Assembly: GCA_947179485.1 (NCBI GenBank)
Contig: OX359245.1
Coordinates: 33,591,067-33,655,066 of the forward strand
DNA: 64,000 nucleotides
Direction: 5' to 3'
Source of the DNA: Allacma fusca
Taxonomy: Eukaryota > Arthropoda > Collembola > Symphypleona > Sminthuridae
Shown here in pieces: positions 10,727 through 22,291 of this stretch. The notes beneath the pieces are model-generated. The model saw nothing but the letters and a program-made list of their open reading frames with translations, was not told where the DNA came from and did not search any database. Made by a program: the position numbers and the translations under genes. Each line of letters starts with the position of its first letter. The first letter of the stretch is position 1.

Positions 10727-11757
10727 ATGAAGTTACTGATTATTTGGGCTTCCATGTTTGTATTTATTAATTCGGGTTCAAGTTTGACTGATTACGTAAA
10801 ATCCCTTGCAATAATAATAGATTATAATATTGTAAAAAATCAAGGGACATCATAATTTTTTTTCTAATAATTTTCTCTCTTCTAGGAAAGAAATATCTTG
10901 GATTTTGAAGCCCCTCAAGAGCTTCAAGAAGCTTTCCCCTATTATCTTTCGGGATTTGACGAATCCGGCGCTCCTATTTGGATCTGGCAATTGGGTCGTT
11001 GGGACATTCGTAAATGGGTGGAAATAGGCGGGGAACCACTGAAAAACCTTGAGAAGCTAGGAAAACAAATGTTCTTCCGATTGAGAGAAAGCAGCCAGAA
11101 TCGAACTGAAGTTAATGATGGAGAGCGTACCGGATATATTAGTATTTTGGACATGGACGAATATCCTTTCCGACAAATCGCCCATGTTCAAAGTAATTTT
11201 TAAAAACAATTTTGCTACTGAAATTAGCAGGACACCACTTCGTTTGTATTCACTAATGAGCACTTTTTTTTTAAAGTTTTTAAAAAAGTTTTATCAATGA
11301 GATTCAAACGACAGATTTTTATTTTTAATCTTTAGCCCTGAAGTTTACACTGCATATGATTCAGAAACTCGGAGCTGCATTGAAATCTCATGATTTGAAG
11401 ATTAGGTATATTGTAAATGGTAATAATTATTAAGAAGTATTTTTATATTAATGATTAAATTAATTTTTAATTTTTGGTTATTTATTAAGATATAGTTACT
11501 TATGTACTAGACCAGCTGAATTTTTCAACAACTATTCAATTTCAATGTTTTCTTCGCAATCCTTCCAGCTAACTGTATTTATGACCTTGTGGGAATTATC
11601 GAATTATTTCCTTGGAGAAATTCACGGTGTCATTGAAATATACGGGAACAGTCCTAGTAAATGGAAGGCGCAATTGCTCAAGAAAATACCACATGATCAA
11701 CTCCCGGAGGCCTATGGAGGCAGCAAGGAACACAAATTTGTCAAAGTTTATGGATAA
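10727..11757 (+). CDS. Secreted mini CRAL-TRIO (Sec14-like) protein, gene A
   Basis: Four exons: 10727-10795, 10886-11192, 11336-11412 and 11569-11757, giving 213 aa. Exon 1 encodes a signal peptide (MKLLIIWASMFVFINSG). Exon 2 holds the core of the lipid-binding fold: FPYYLSGFDESGAPIWIW, then the LGRWDIRKWVE stretch and GYISILDMD. Exon 4 ends with QLPEAYGGSKEHKF, the usual end of a CRAL-TRIO domain. An NRT sequon fits passage through the secretory route. The N-terminal CRAL-TRIO helical domain and any GOLD domain are absent. In paralogues exon 3 uses a GTAATN donor; here that donor (11420) would shift the frame, but GTAAAT at 11413 restores it at a cost of two residues. Known family members bind or transfer hydrophobic lipids; the ligand here is unknown. 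An AATAAA follows at 11867. Confidence 0.85.
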
Positions 11758-11866
11758 CCATAGCAAATTGTAAGTTATGTACGGTAAACACCAATATTCG
11801 GGAATTTCTACATTTGCAAGTTTATTGTAAATAGAATATAAAATAGAGAATGCTTCATTTTGTTGT

Positions 11867-11872
11867 AATAAA
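11867..11872 (+). terminator. Polyadenylation signal of gene A
   Basis: AATAAA lies 110 bp after the gene A stop codon, in the position expected for cleavage and polyadenylation. Confidence 0.55.
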
Positions 11873-14575
11873 CGGATACAGTTACCTTGGTCTTTAATGT
11901 TTTTTTAAAAACAATTTTTTAAAAATTAAAATTGCAGTCATAAAAGTTTTGCAATTTGTTTTGCCACTTGTGTACATACGTATATTCAATCAATTTAAGA
12001 AGTCTTGTACGTGTTTTGATGCGTTTGCAAAGTCCGTCAGAAATTAAATTGAAACTGGAATAACGATGTGAATTACATACTGACATTTGTTTTCTTCATG
12101 TTAATATTTCTACTTTTAGGCACGTGTGGGTAATAAATATATTTTCCCGTGTGAATCCGACTATAATTCAGACTCCTCTTACGATCCACAAGGTAGTTTA
12201 TTTCTTACAATTAGTTAGCCAAGTTCGGAATAGAATTATGTCGGCGTCAGCATTCATCCAGGTTCAGTGAGGTAGAGACAGGTGGAAATCAATAAAGTAG
12301 TTATTATTAAAAAAAAACACAGTTCTAAACTTATTTCGGAACTGAACTTAGCAATATGCAACGGTAGGTTTAGATCTAGAAATGGATGACACTTGATAAT
12401 TTACCAACAGGAGAACAAGTCTTACTTAACGAGAATTATCTTTAAATCCGCGATAACAAGGACATAGGAAATTTTAACTTGGAATACAAGTCAGGAGCTC
12501 GACTACCAACTCTAAATAAATTAGGAACGTGCCCTCAAAATCTTTCAAAAAAGGCCGAAAGAAATAATTAACATACAATACAAAACACATACCCGATACA
12601 TTGGGATGCATAATTGGAGGCAGTGGAACAGACAACTTAACTGGAGATGATCAGCAAATGATAATCCACTTCAGTCGTTCAGGCCCAAACTGCAAAAGAT
12701 CCGCAGATATTGACAACAAGTCCGAGGTCTTTCCTTTGATGTCATTTCTACTTGTCATTTACGTAAATAAGAATATATGAATAATCCGACCTAATTATAA
12801 GAAGCAAAGATAAAAGGTGTAATCTGGTAAAGTAACAATACAAAAATAGGGTTGGTCAGAAAAGTGTTAGAGCTAACAAGTGGAAACTCCCACAATGCTA
12901 ACTTAAAATAGTAGAAAGCAACTTGGTACAGAGCATCAAAAATACCTGTAAATATAAAGATTTTTAGGATGTACTTAGGATGCAGGTAATAAAATGCTCT
13001 GGGAGTTATTTAAATGTCATGTATATAACAAAAACAATTTAAGTTTATTTCAAGAACGCAGTAATTACAAATAACTACGAAATATTACAACAGAAACCAC
13101 GGAAGTGGTGACTGACAATGAGCCCAGTTACCCCACGAGTCTCAAAAAGAGGGTGCCTACACACAAGGTCCAAAAAATTAGTGGACTAATGTTTTTGCTT
13201 TCCAGGGTATTTTTATGCTGGAAATTTCAGTGATTCTATAAAGTAGCCAATTTGCAAATAATGATCTAAGAGGCTCCAAATCCCATTTAAATAAGGGATA
13301 CATAACAATAATTTTTAAAACTAAACACCATAATTGAATTTAGTAGGATTTGGTTCTACTAACTCTCAAAAAACTGACGAGTTCGTGCGTACTCAGATCC
13401 TCACAATAAGTGCACGACGGGGTAAAAAAGGTGAGCAAACAATGATATATATATATATATACATATATCAGAAATAGGTACTTATGTAGATCAAAGCACA
13501 TTGTTAATTAAGAGTTAATTACAATTAATTGGCATAGCCAGAAAATGATATCAGAGGTTTCCATTTGTCTCGTTGTTAAAACCTTCATAAGTTCAGAAAG
13601 CGGATGATACAAAGATTAAAGGAAAATCAACAAACCTTTTTACCGAAATGTGTACAGACGTCCAGGCGTTTCACTAAAATAGTGTAACAATGTTTTAATT
13701 GTCATACGCACGCCTTTGGAAAATCTGAATTTCAACATATAGGAAAAAAATTATACATCCTTACTCCATTCTATTTTAAGCTAAAATTCCACGTTCTATT
13801 CCACACACTAAATCAGCGCGTGACCATTAGCTTGACTCCTTGTCAGGTCAGTTTATTTTTAGTTTATTGATTGTAAAATGTTCCATTCCGTCTCTTTTTA
13901 TGCATGTATACTGCCTTTGTGACTAAATGAACAATTAAATAATGCCAACCGATTTACTTCCAAGGAATCTAACAAAAACCCACTCTCTTTCCAGCAACTC
14001 ACCTGAACACTTGTTCTTTTTTTAAAGTTAAATAAATCTGAGTTTTTAAGTTGGCAAAAGTCGTCTCACTTTCCCCACATTTTGCACTGTACTCCATAAG
14101 TTCAGACTCATATGGTAAATACACCCGCAGCCATAACACCCGACAAAACAATAATATATGGACAAACAAACTTGTATGAGATAAAATATGCTGTAAATAA
14201 GTTCAGCTTGTAAGGTTCGTTCGGGATTACAGCGAGTTTTAAAAACACTAACTACAATACGAATATTCTGTTGTTATCTAGATCCATTGAAGAACGTAAA
14301 TTGCTTTTATTACTATGGACTGAAATAAGATGATTAATTTACTAAAAGGTAATACTACCGTTGTGATAAAATGCAGACCTATAAGCCTGGGTAAGTTTGT
14401 TTGCCGATAGAAATTCGGGTTTTATTTAATCGTGTCTTAGAATAATAATATTTTCATATCCAAAGTACTATTTATTGACAATAATACCGTCAATATTATA
14501 CCACATGTATTTGAAATACCGTATTTTCCGGTTGAAATTTGTGTGTACAATTTATATTTTAATAACTAAACTACT
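11873..14575. other. Intergenic between convergent genes A and B
   Basis: No supported gene. It contains a short (TA)n microsatellite at about 13445-13470 and otherwise AT-rich sequence. Confidence 0.5.
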
Positions 14576-16074
14576 TTAACCATACACTTGGACAAATTTA
14601 TGCATCTTATCGCCTCCATAAATTTCCGGGAGCTGATCCTGGGGAATGTGCTGACGCAATTGTACCTTCCAGTTGGCCCGATTGTTTCCATGTGTCTGTA
14701 TGATTTTATTCATATCTCCGAGTAAGCTCTTCGACAAATCCCACAGCGTCATAAATATAGAATTAGCTGCAAGATTTTATAAAGATAAAATTCTTTCTTA
14801 AACATATTTGTACATATGTACTTGCACAAGGACACTTTAGTTCATTAAAATGTATGTAATTACTAAAATAATTACCATTTATAATAAATACAGTTTTTAC
14901 ATCTACAGCTTTGATAGACGCTGCCCATTCCTGAATCAGACTCAGTGTAAACTTCAATGCTAGAAAATAAAAAAACATTCATTACATTCAGAAACCTGCT
15001 CAGGCACCAAAATTACATCAATGAGTCCGCCCAGAAACACTTGGAATTTTGAAATGGACTCTTTTATAAGTAATTATTATACTGCTAATTAACTAATTAT
15101 CAAAACAAAATTTTCTTAGAATCTAAAAATTTTTACTAGGAGCATGGGTGATTTTCCGGACTGGAAACCCATCCAAATCTGCAATACAAATGAAACCAGC
15201 ACGCTCTACATTATTCACTTCAGTTAGATTTCCGGGACTGGTCGAAAGTCGAAACCGGAGGAACATTTGATTTGCGTATGTCTCAACATTTTTCAGGTCC
15301 TCTCCACCTTTTCCAACCCACTTGCGAATTTCCCAACGACCCAGCGGCCAGATCCAAATAGGAGCGCCAGATTTGTCATAGCCAGAGAGATAGTACGGAA
15401 AATCTTTTTTAACTTCTTCAGGAACTTTGAAATCCATTATAGTTCTTTCCTAAGAAATAAGAGTCAATTTATTCAACAACAAAATTTTATGGGATGTAGG
15501 TACTAAAATAATTACAATAATGGTTTCCTCAATGTATTCTGGGTGGCAAACTTTTATGAAGACATAAAAATGTTTCATAAATACAGTGCGGAAAATCTTT
15601 TTTAACTTCTTCAGGAACTTTGAAATCCATTATAGTTCTTTCCTAAGAAATAAGAGTCAATTTATTCAACAAAAAATTTTTATGGGATGTAGGTACTAAA
15701 ATAATTACAATAATGGTTTCCTCAATGTATTCTGGGTGGTAAACTTTTATGAAGACATAAAAATGTTTCATAAATACAGTGAATTTCTCATAATGAACCT
15801 TCCTGTAATAATTCCTAGCTATCATTCCCATCATGAATTCATGATGAAATCTTCCCCTTATAAAAATGTAAACTGTAGCAATTCATAGTTAAATCTCTAT
15901 TTAATTGCAGGTGCTTTGATAACCCTTGGAAATAATTGTATGGGAAATTTACTATAATGAAAATGGAATACAGATTTTAATAAACGGGAATTTTACTTCA
16001 TCAGTTAAAATTGAACCAAGACTAGCGTTAACGAACGCAATTATTAGCACAACCAAAGTAATCCAGGTCTTCAT
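14576..16074 (-). CDS. Secreted mini CRAL-TRIO (Sec14-like) protein, gene B
   Basis: Four exons on the minus strand: 15997-16074, 15137-15449, 14876-14959 and 14576-14766, giving 221 aa. All junctions are GT-AG and the phases (0, 1, 1) match the paralogues. Exon 1 encodes a signal peptide (MKTWITLVVLIIAFVNASLG). Exon 2 begins ERTIMDFKVPEEVKKDFPYY and carries GAPIWIWPLGRW, an NLT sequon at the same place as NRT in gene A, and GFICIADLDG. Exon 4 ends QLPEIYGGDKMHKF. The gene is convergent with gene A. Intron 1 is enlarged to 547 bp by a 193 bp tandem duplication that includes the first 54 nt of exon 2. A lipid-binding or transfer role outside the cell is inferred from the fold and the signal peptide. 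Confidence 0.88.
15396..15781. repeat. 193 bp tandem duplication spanning the exon 2 start of gene B
   Basis: Two adjacent copies (15396-15588 and 15589-15781) are nearly identical. Each holds the 5' end of exon 2, its splice acceptor and the 3' part of intron 1. The upstream copy on the minus strand is therefore a decoy acceptor plus 54 nt of exon inside intron 1, with no matching donor. The near identity indicates a recent event. Confidence 0.9.
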
Positions 16075-16775
16075 TTTATTCTGTTCTTGTCACAGATTTT
16101 ACTGAATTTGATTTGTACACAGAAAAATCCAGCGCAGCTTTACAAATGTAATAATTATTCAAAATTGTTTTTAACTGAATGGGTCCGTCATAAGATTAGG
16201 CTTGGAGTTGTACTGAAAATATATTTGTTTTGTTTTATTAAATGCAAGGAGAGCTCGAGCCAAGAGCCAATTTAATTCAAGTGTATGTTTAAAATGACTG
16301 AGCCTGGCTATATGAAGTTGCTTCGAGCCAAGCTTCATTAGTCTGACCAGTTTCTGTTATCAGGAAGTTAAGTTCAAACAAGTTTTTAATTTTGTTTTCA
16401 TTTGAGAGTTTTAAGTTCAATAATAGGCAATTTTGATATTATAAATATTCATTTCAATACTTGGTTGTCAATACATGAGTTAGAAAACAGGATCATTGAG
16501 AAATACACACGAGTAATAAATGTATCTATGTATTTACATCTTAGGGAGGTATACACATCTCACGCTTTAATTGAAAGATATACTTCTTAGGCAAAATAAT
16601 CACAGTGTAATAATCGTGGTAATTACGGAATTCACATGTTCATTCCAGAACAAATATTTTCCCATATTAGGGCATTGATGAGTCCGGGTGTGGATAATAT
16701 ACAAACTGGTGAGACATGGGAAAATAACATGTATTGGCTTGAATGTGTTTGCAACCGGCTGATAAGCGCAAGGAC
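16075..16775. other. Intergenic upstream of gene B
   Basis: This stretch should hold the gene B promoter, but I see no clear TATA box at a convincing distance. No other gene is supported. Confidence 0.4.
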
Positions 16776-16783
16776 GGCACACC

Positions 16784-19171
16784 TAGTGCTGTAATTTGTC
16801 CTTTTAGTATTGTATTGTACTTTGGCGAAAAGTACAAAAGTAGTACAACCAAGATATTGTTTTGTACTCCGAGTTTTGTTTTTGTTTTGTACTTCTATCA
16901 GATTGTTTTTGTTTTTGTACAATCTGTATTGTATTGTTCTAAGGTTCTAGAAGACGCTAGAAATTTGCTAAAGTGATAGTTGTATCTGAGTTCAAGAGCA
17001 CGTAGGAATTGATTTGTGCAATTTAGTTGTTTAAAAATTACGTAAAAGATCAAAAAACCAGTCATTGACGAATCTCCCATATAAAATGCATTGAATCTGT
17101 TGACGGTCGAATTTTGAAGGGTGCAATTCTGTGGCACCAACCTATTTGTGAATAATCCCTGTAATAACCACATTGTAATTTCCAGAACAACATAATTTCA
17201 TAAACAATATTCACTACCATTGCTTAAAATTAGAATGGATAGAGTAGACGCGTGGGCTCTGATATCTATATTTTCAATTGGCTCAGCCGTTGGCTTTTAC
17301 CACCTATTTCATCGATGTAGAAATGTCCCCTATGCGTGGACTACATTTACAAATCGCATAGTTCGTTTGTTAGACTAGGTCTTTTGTGTTTGTTAGACAC
17401 AGACTAGATTTATCCAGGTCAACATTTAAACCATACGGTTAGCCAATTTTATTGATCAGTACTGATTCATTGGTATCATATCTGATGCCATTGAATTGTC
17501 ATTAGCCAGTGTTGATTTATTTCGTGACCTTTTTCATGAGGTCTTACTAATCCACATTAAATGTAACCTACAACTAGTACATCTTATCGGTGGCGTCTAA
17601 TAATCAACATAATAATAATAATAATAATAATAGGGTTTTATTGGTTGATATAGTGGCCTCAGCCATTACAACCTTTAATAATCAATATGGTGAAAGTCAG
17701 TCATGCAACTATTAGTGACACAGTAAGGTCAATCTGAGGTCATGTGACTATTAGTGACACAGTAAGGTCAACCTGAGGTCATGTGACTATTAGTGACACA
17801 GTAAGGTCAATCTGAGGTCATGTGACTACTAGTGACACAGTAAGGTCAACCTGAGGTCATGTGACTATTAGTGACACAGTAAGGTCAATCTGAGGTCATG
17901 TGACTACTAGTGACACAGTAAGGTCAATCTGAGGTCATGTGACTACTAGTGACACAGTAAGGTCAATCTGAGGTCATGTGACTACTAGTGACACAGTAAG
18001 GTCAATCTGAGGTCATGTGACTACTAGTGACACAGTAAGGTCAATCTGAGGTCATGTGACTACTAGTGACACAGTAAGGTCAATCTGAGGTCATGTGACT
18101 ATTAGTGACACAGTAAGGTCAATCTGAGGTCATGTGACTACTAGTGACACAGTAAGGTCAATCTGAGGTCATGTGACTACTAGTGACACAGTAAGGTCAA
18201 TCTGAGGTCATGTGACTACTAGTGACACAGTAAGGTCAATCTGAGGTCATGTGACTACTAGTGACACAGTAAGGTCAATCTGAGGTCATGTGACTACTAG
18301 TGACACAGTAAGGTCAATCTGAGGTCATGTGACTACTAGTGACACAGTAAGGTCAATCTGAGGTCATGTGACTACTAGTGACACAGTAAGGTCAACCTGA
18401 GGTCATGTGACTATTAGTGACACAGTAAGGTCAATCTGAGGTCATGTGACTACTAGTGACACAGTAAGGTCAATCTGAGGTCATGTGACTACTAGTGACA
18501 CAGTAAGGTCAATCTGAGGTCATGTGACTACTAGTGACACAGTAAGGTCAATCTGAGGTCATGTGACTACTAGTGACACAGTAAGGTCAATCTGAGGTCA
18601 TGTGACTACTAGTGACACAGTAAGGTCAATCTGAGGTCATGTGACTACTAGTGACACAGTAAGGTCATGTGACCTCAAATTGACCTTATTGGGTCACCAA
18701 TAGTCTCATGACAGATTACGGTTTTAAGGGGCGCATGACCTATAATGAAACTTGGTGAGTAACTAGTAGTAAATCACCTATGATTGACTTTATTGGCGCA
18801 TTAATGGTCACATGACACTAGAATGACATACTCAATGTAAGTGTATATTTTATATGGGCGATAGTAGGCGAATCTACCAATAATTAGTCAATGCCCAGTT
18901 TTTGTGCTTTGACGTGTTTTTTGACGATTCCAATTACACAAATCAATTCCTATGTGCTCTAGAAATCTATTACAACAATCACTTTAGTAAATTTCTAGCG
19001 TCTCTAGAACCTTGAAACAATACAATTTGGATTGTATTGTTTTTTTAAATTCCTGTTTTGTTTTTGTTTTAGTTTTGTATCTCGAAAATGGATATTGTTT
19101 GTTTAGTTTTGTACCAAAGACAAAAACAATACAAAAGTACAAAACTAAACGAGTACAATATTACAGCACTA
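16784..19171. mobile_element. hAT-like foldback (non-autonomous) element with internal minisatellite
   Basis: The element begins TAGTGCTGTAAT and ends with its inverse ATTACAGCACTA. It is flanked by a perfect 8 bp direct duplication, GGCACACC (16776-16783 and 19172-19179). A TAGNG terminus plus an 8 bp duplication is the hAT signature. The arms are long inverted repeats of about 250 bp (roughly 16784-17045 and 18905-19171), rich in TTTTGTAC words and sharing the segment GGTTCTAGA...GACGCTAGAAATTT. The centre (17698-18672) is a 39 bp minisatellite. No transposase ORF is present, so mobilisation in trans is inferred. Confidence 0.85.
17698..18672. repeat. Minisatellite, about 25 copies of a 39 bp unit
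   Basis: The unit runs TGACTACTAGTGACACAG, then TAAGGTCAATCTGAGGTCATG. Copies differ mainly at ACTAG/ATTAG and AATCTG/AACCTG. Each unit holds AGGTCA-N5-AGGTCA, a direct repeat with five-base spacing (DR5-type nuclear-receptor half-sites), and the E-box-like TCATGTGA. Right of the array (18663-18705) lies a diverged unit in reverse orientation, which suggests the array expanded from one arm of an originally palindromic element. Confidence 0.93.
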
Positions 19172-21895
19172 GGCACACCCCAAAATTATCTGCGATCAGC
19201 ACTACGTGCTAAGCAATGAGTCACTAGGGGTGAAGCATCAATGTTGCTGTGATGCACAAGCATGAACTACATTATTAGTACCCAACTAAATTTGTTATTT
19301 GCATACCAGCGAGAGACAACTATTTCCTCATTAAAACTCTACGTATAGATATATGTATGTATGTCTTTATTGTATCTCGCTTTTTCGCATTACAATCTTT
19401 AGTACATGTAATAGAATCCATTTCTTTGGTTTACGTGGTTAATTTTATTAAACTTAAGCTAAATTATATGCAAGCTTTCGACATCTAACAGACTGTCATC
19501 CTCAGGCATTAGCAAGCAAGTGATAGAAAAATTAGCAAATTGAGAAAAAATCATTTTTTTTAAAAGCAATTTTCTACATTTTTAGTACATGTGTTTGTAT
19601 TACATTTTCTTATCTTTTAACAAGCTCTATGTATGGCCCTGCGAGTTAAACGTTTGACGAAAAAGACAATTTAATCAAATAAAAATTCTGAAAGTAGATG
19701 GCGCAAGTTGTACTTACAGGTATATGTAATTGCATGTGTTTATACATGACCTGTTTTCTGAGGACAAACGTATTACCCGATTTCCTTCAAACACTTTAGG
19801 TTTCTTACTTTTTATCTAATCTAACCCTCCAAACAATTTGAGTTGCTTGGTACAATTGGTCTGGGAGACATAACGTCCGAATAGGTAGGCAGAGAAGCAG
19901 ACACTCGAACGCTTAGTCCCTAAAACATTATACATAATCCTGTACTTACGGTCGGTTCAACGTATTGTAAGGAAATTACGTTGTTGTTAAATCCACACAG
20001 TGCAAACATAAGCATTGATTTCCAGCAACAGGTTGCAATTAAATCATATCTATATAGGGTTTACAGTCTATGGTTAGTACAACGAACTTTCATTGTTTCA
20101 AGTACCTCACGTATGACTAACTAAACTTGCATGTAAATCAATAGATTTCTATAGAAAGCATCAGGCCCCATCAACACTCCTATTACATGAACATTGAACT
20201 TGATTACATCGTATTTTGACTCGCATGTAATGTCCGTGGACGTATTTTTGATTTTTTCGAATCAGTGCAGGGCGTAATCCGGACTATGAATAATCCCATG
20301 TTGTGCAGTCCACGGCCACAAAACACTTTTTATTCTTACTGTTAAATTAACTGACCAAATTAATAATCTACTTGTAATGACTTATAAGTAGACACTGAAG
20401 CCTGACAATAATTTTACTTCGGAAACCCAGATTTTGAAGCACCTAAATTTAAGATAGGGTTGATCATTCGAATCCGAGTTAAAATTATTGGAACCAGTAT
20501 TTCATTCGTATTTTCATCGGGATTGGTATCCTGAAATCTATTTTTTTAAGTAATTATTTAAATCCATATTGAGTAGAAAAGAAGTATCTATTCGAATTAG
20601 GATTCAAAGAGTCCTAACATAATCATTAAAATATTATTCGTTGGAATACAAAAAATTTCATTACGTTTGTGACTCATTGAGACGAAGCAGAACAAGGTCA
20701 CTAATTTGATTTCTGGAAATGTATTTGCTTCAATCCAAGTAATCAATTAGTTTTTTAGAAAAGTGCTAAGGCGGTAAAAATTGTAACCATTAATTCGTGT
20801 TTTGTTCAATCTATAAAAATACTTAAAGAGGATGTTATTTATTATACATCATACATCGATTTGTGTTTGGCCATCTTTAGCCATAATTCGAATAGATATA
20901 ATTAAATATTGTAAAGATTGAGAAGTGACAAACCGGGAAAGACGACATTTCATTGGGACCCCCAATAACAAAGCCAAACTCGGTCTAGATTTACTCTTTC
21001 ATACTAACTACAGTAAACTCTACATTACTAGGGATACCTTTATAATGAAGGCATGTTCTGATTTTAGAGGATTCGATTTTACCATCCCGTTTCCTATTTA
21101 CACAACGTATGTATAGGCCTATGCTTATAAGGGATAATGTTTATTATGGACAAATTTTGGCGGTCCCGTGAGCATCCCTGATAGCCAGAGTTGATTTTAC
21201 TGTAGCTTTACTCATGGTCATTGCTTTTAATGTATTATTTTGATTTTAGAATTATTATTTAAAATTGCAGAGACAAAAGTTATGGTTATGACCAGGACTC
21301 TAGGAACTCAAATTGGAACTAATTTTAATTGGGAGTTCTATATTACGTACTTTTTACAACTGTTTGGTACAATTGTATTGTACCACGGTACACACTATTA
21401 CAGCTTAAGTTACTTGCACCAGGTATTTTTCCTGGGGAAATTCCATATACTGCACCAGATATAATCCCCATGTAAAATCTCTATACCATGTAAGGAACTT
21501 TAACAAATATATAGTGGCATATGTATATAATGGCATGATTTTTGCCATCCTTTGGAAAGCATTATATAGAAAATTCACTGTGTTGTTAGGTATGTTAATT
21601 AAATACATTGTGTAAAACTTAAAATAATTGTAAATGATCAGTTGTGATTACTCACAACTCTAGATTAAGCCTAGCTCTGTAATCCTTATAAATTAATGAC
21701 CTAGGGATGGAGTTTGTGGCTATTAAAATTCGCGCTCTACTCTTAAGATCAGCGCGCAAGATTTAGGCATACAGTAAGCCCAAGACTGGGCTTGATTCGA
21801 AAGCCGTTTAGCCTCTACACTTTTCTGCTGTTGTGTTAACTTAAAGTTGGGCGTGCTCATTTCACTATATAGCTATGTACTATATTATTTCACTA

Positions 21896-22040
21896 TATAG
21901 CCAAGCAAGTCGGTGGTATACAGCAAGCCGAGAAGCACAGCGGGCTGAAAGCTGAAACTCTGTCGCAGAGGAGAGCTTTTTCAGCTCGCTCAACTCGCTG
22001 TGCTTCTCGGCTATATACCAACTCCTTGCAGCCTACTGGA
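21896..22040. repeat. Imperfect inverted repeat (long hairpin)
   Basis: The left arm, GCCGAGAAGCACAGCG followed by GCTGAAAGCT, pairs with AGCTTTTTCAGC and CGCTGTGCTTCTCGGC on the right. Outer segments (GGTGGTATA and TATACCAAC) extend the pairing. It could be a solo MITE or an RNA hairpin; I see no target duplication. Confidence 0.55.
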
Positions 22041-22069
22041 AGCTCGCAATATTACACAATTTTAGATTA

Positions 22070-22291
22070 GGGTGTACTCACATAAAGCATGTTTTGTCCG
22101 TGCACGTAAAATTCTTCTCCGTTACGGAGAGACCTCTCACATAAGTTCAGACCGTATGTAATTACTTACGTGAGTGTGAATGTGAGATGGCGGTTCGTAA
22201 GCGGTTGGAATGTTATTTCCGTTTAGTTCCTTCCGTGATGCCGACTAAAATATTTACAGTTACGGAAGCAATGTTTTATGTGAGTACACCC
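22070..22291. mobile_element. PIF/Harbinger-like MITE, 222 bp
   Basis: Terminal inverted repeats GGGTGTACTCACATAAA and TTTATGTGAGTACACCC are perfect. The flanking 3 bp TTA direct duplication (22067-22069, 22292-22294) is typical of Harbinger/Tourist elements. No coding capacity. Confidence 0.8.

Noticed and set aside
11420-11426. Paralogue-like GTAATA donor in gene A
   Set aside because: It leaves the coding length indivisible by three; GTAAAT at 11413 restores the frame.
17698-18672. CRISPR-like regular repeats
   Set aside because: There are no unique spacers; the whole 39 bp unit repeats head to tail, the genome is eukaryotic, and the array lies in a hAT element.
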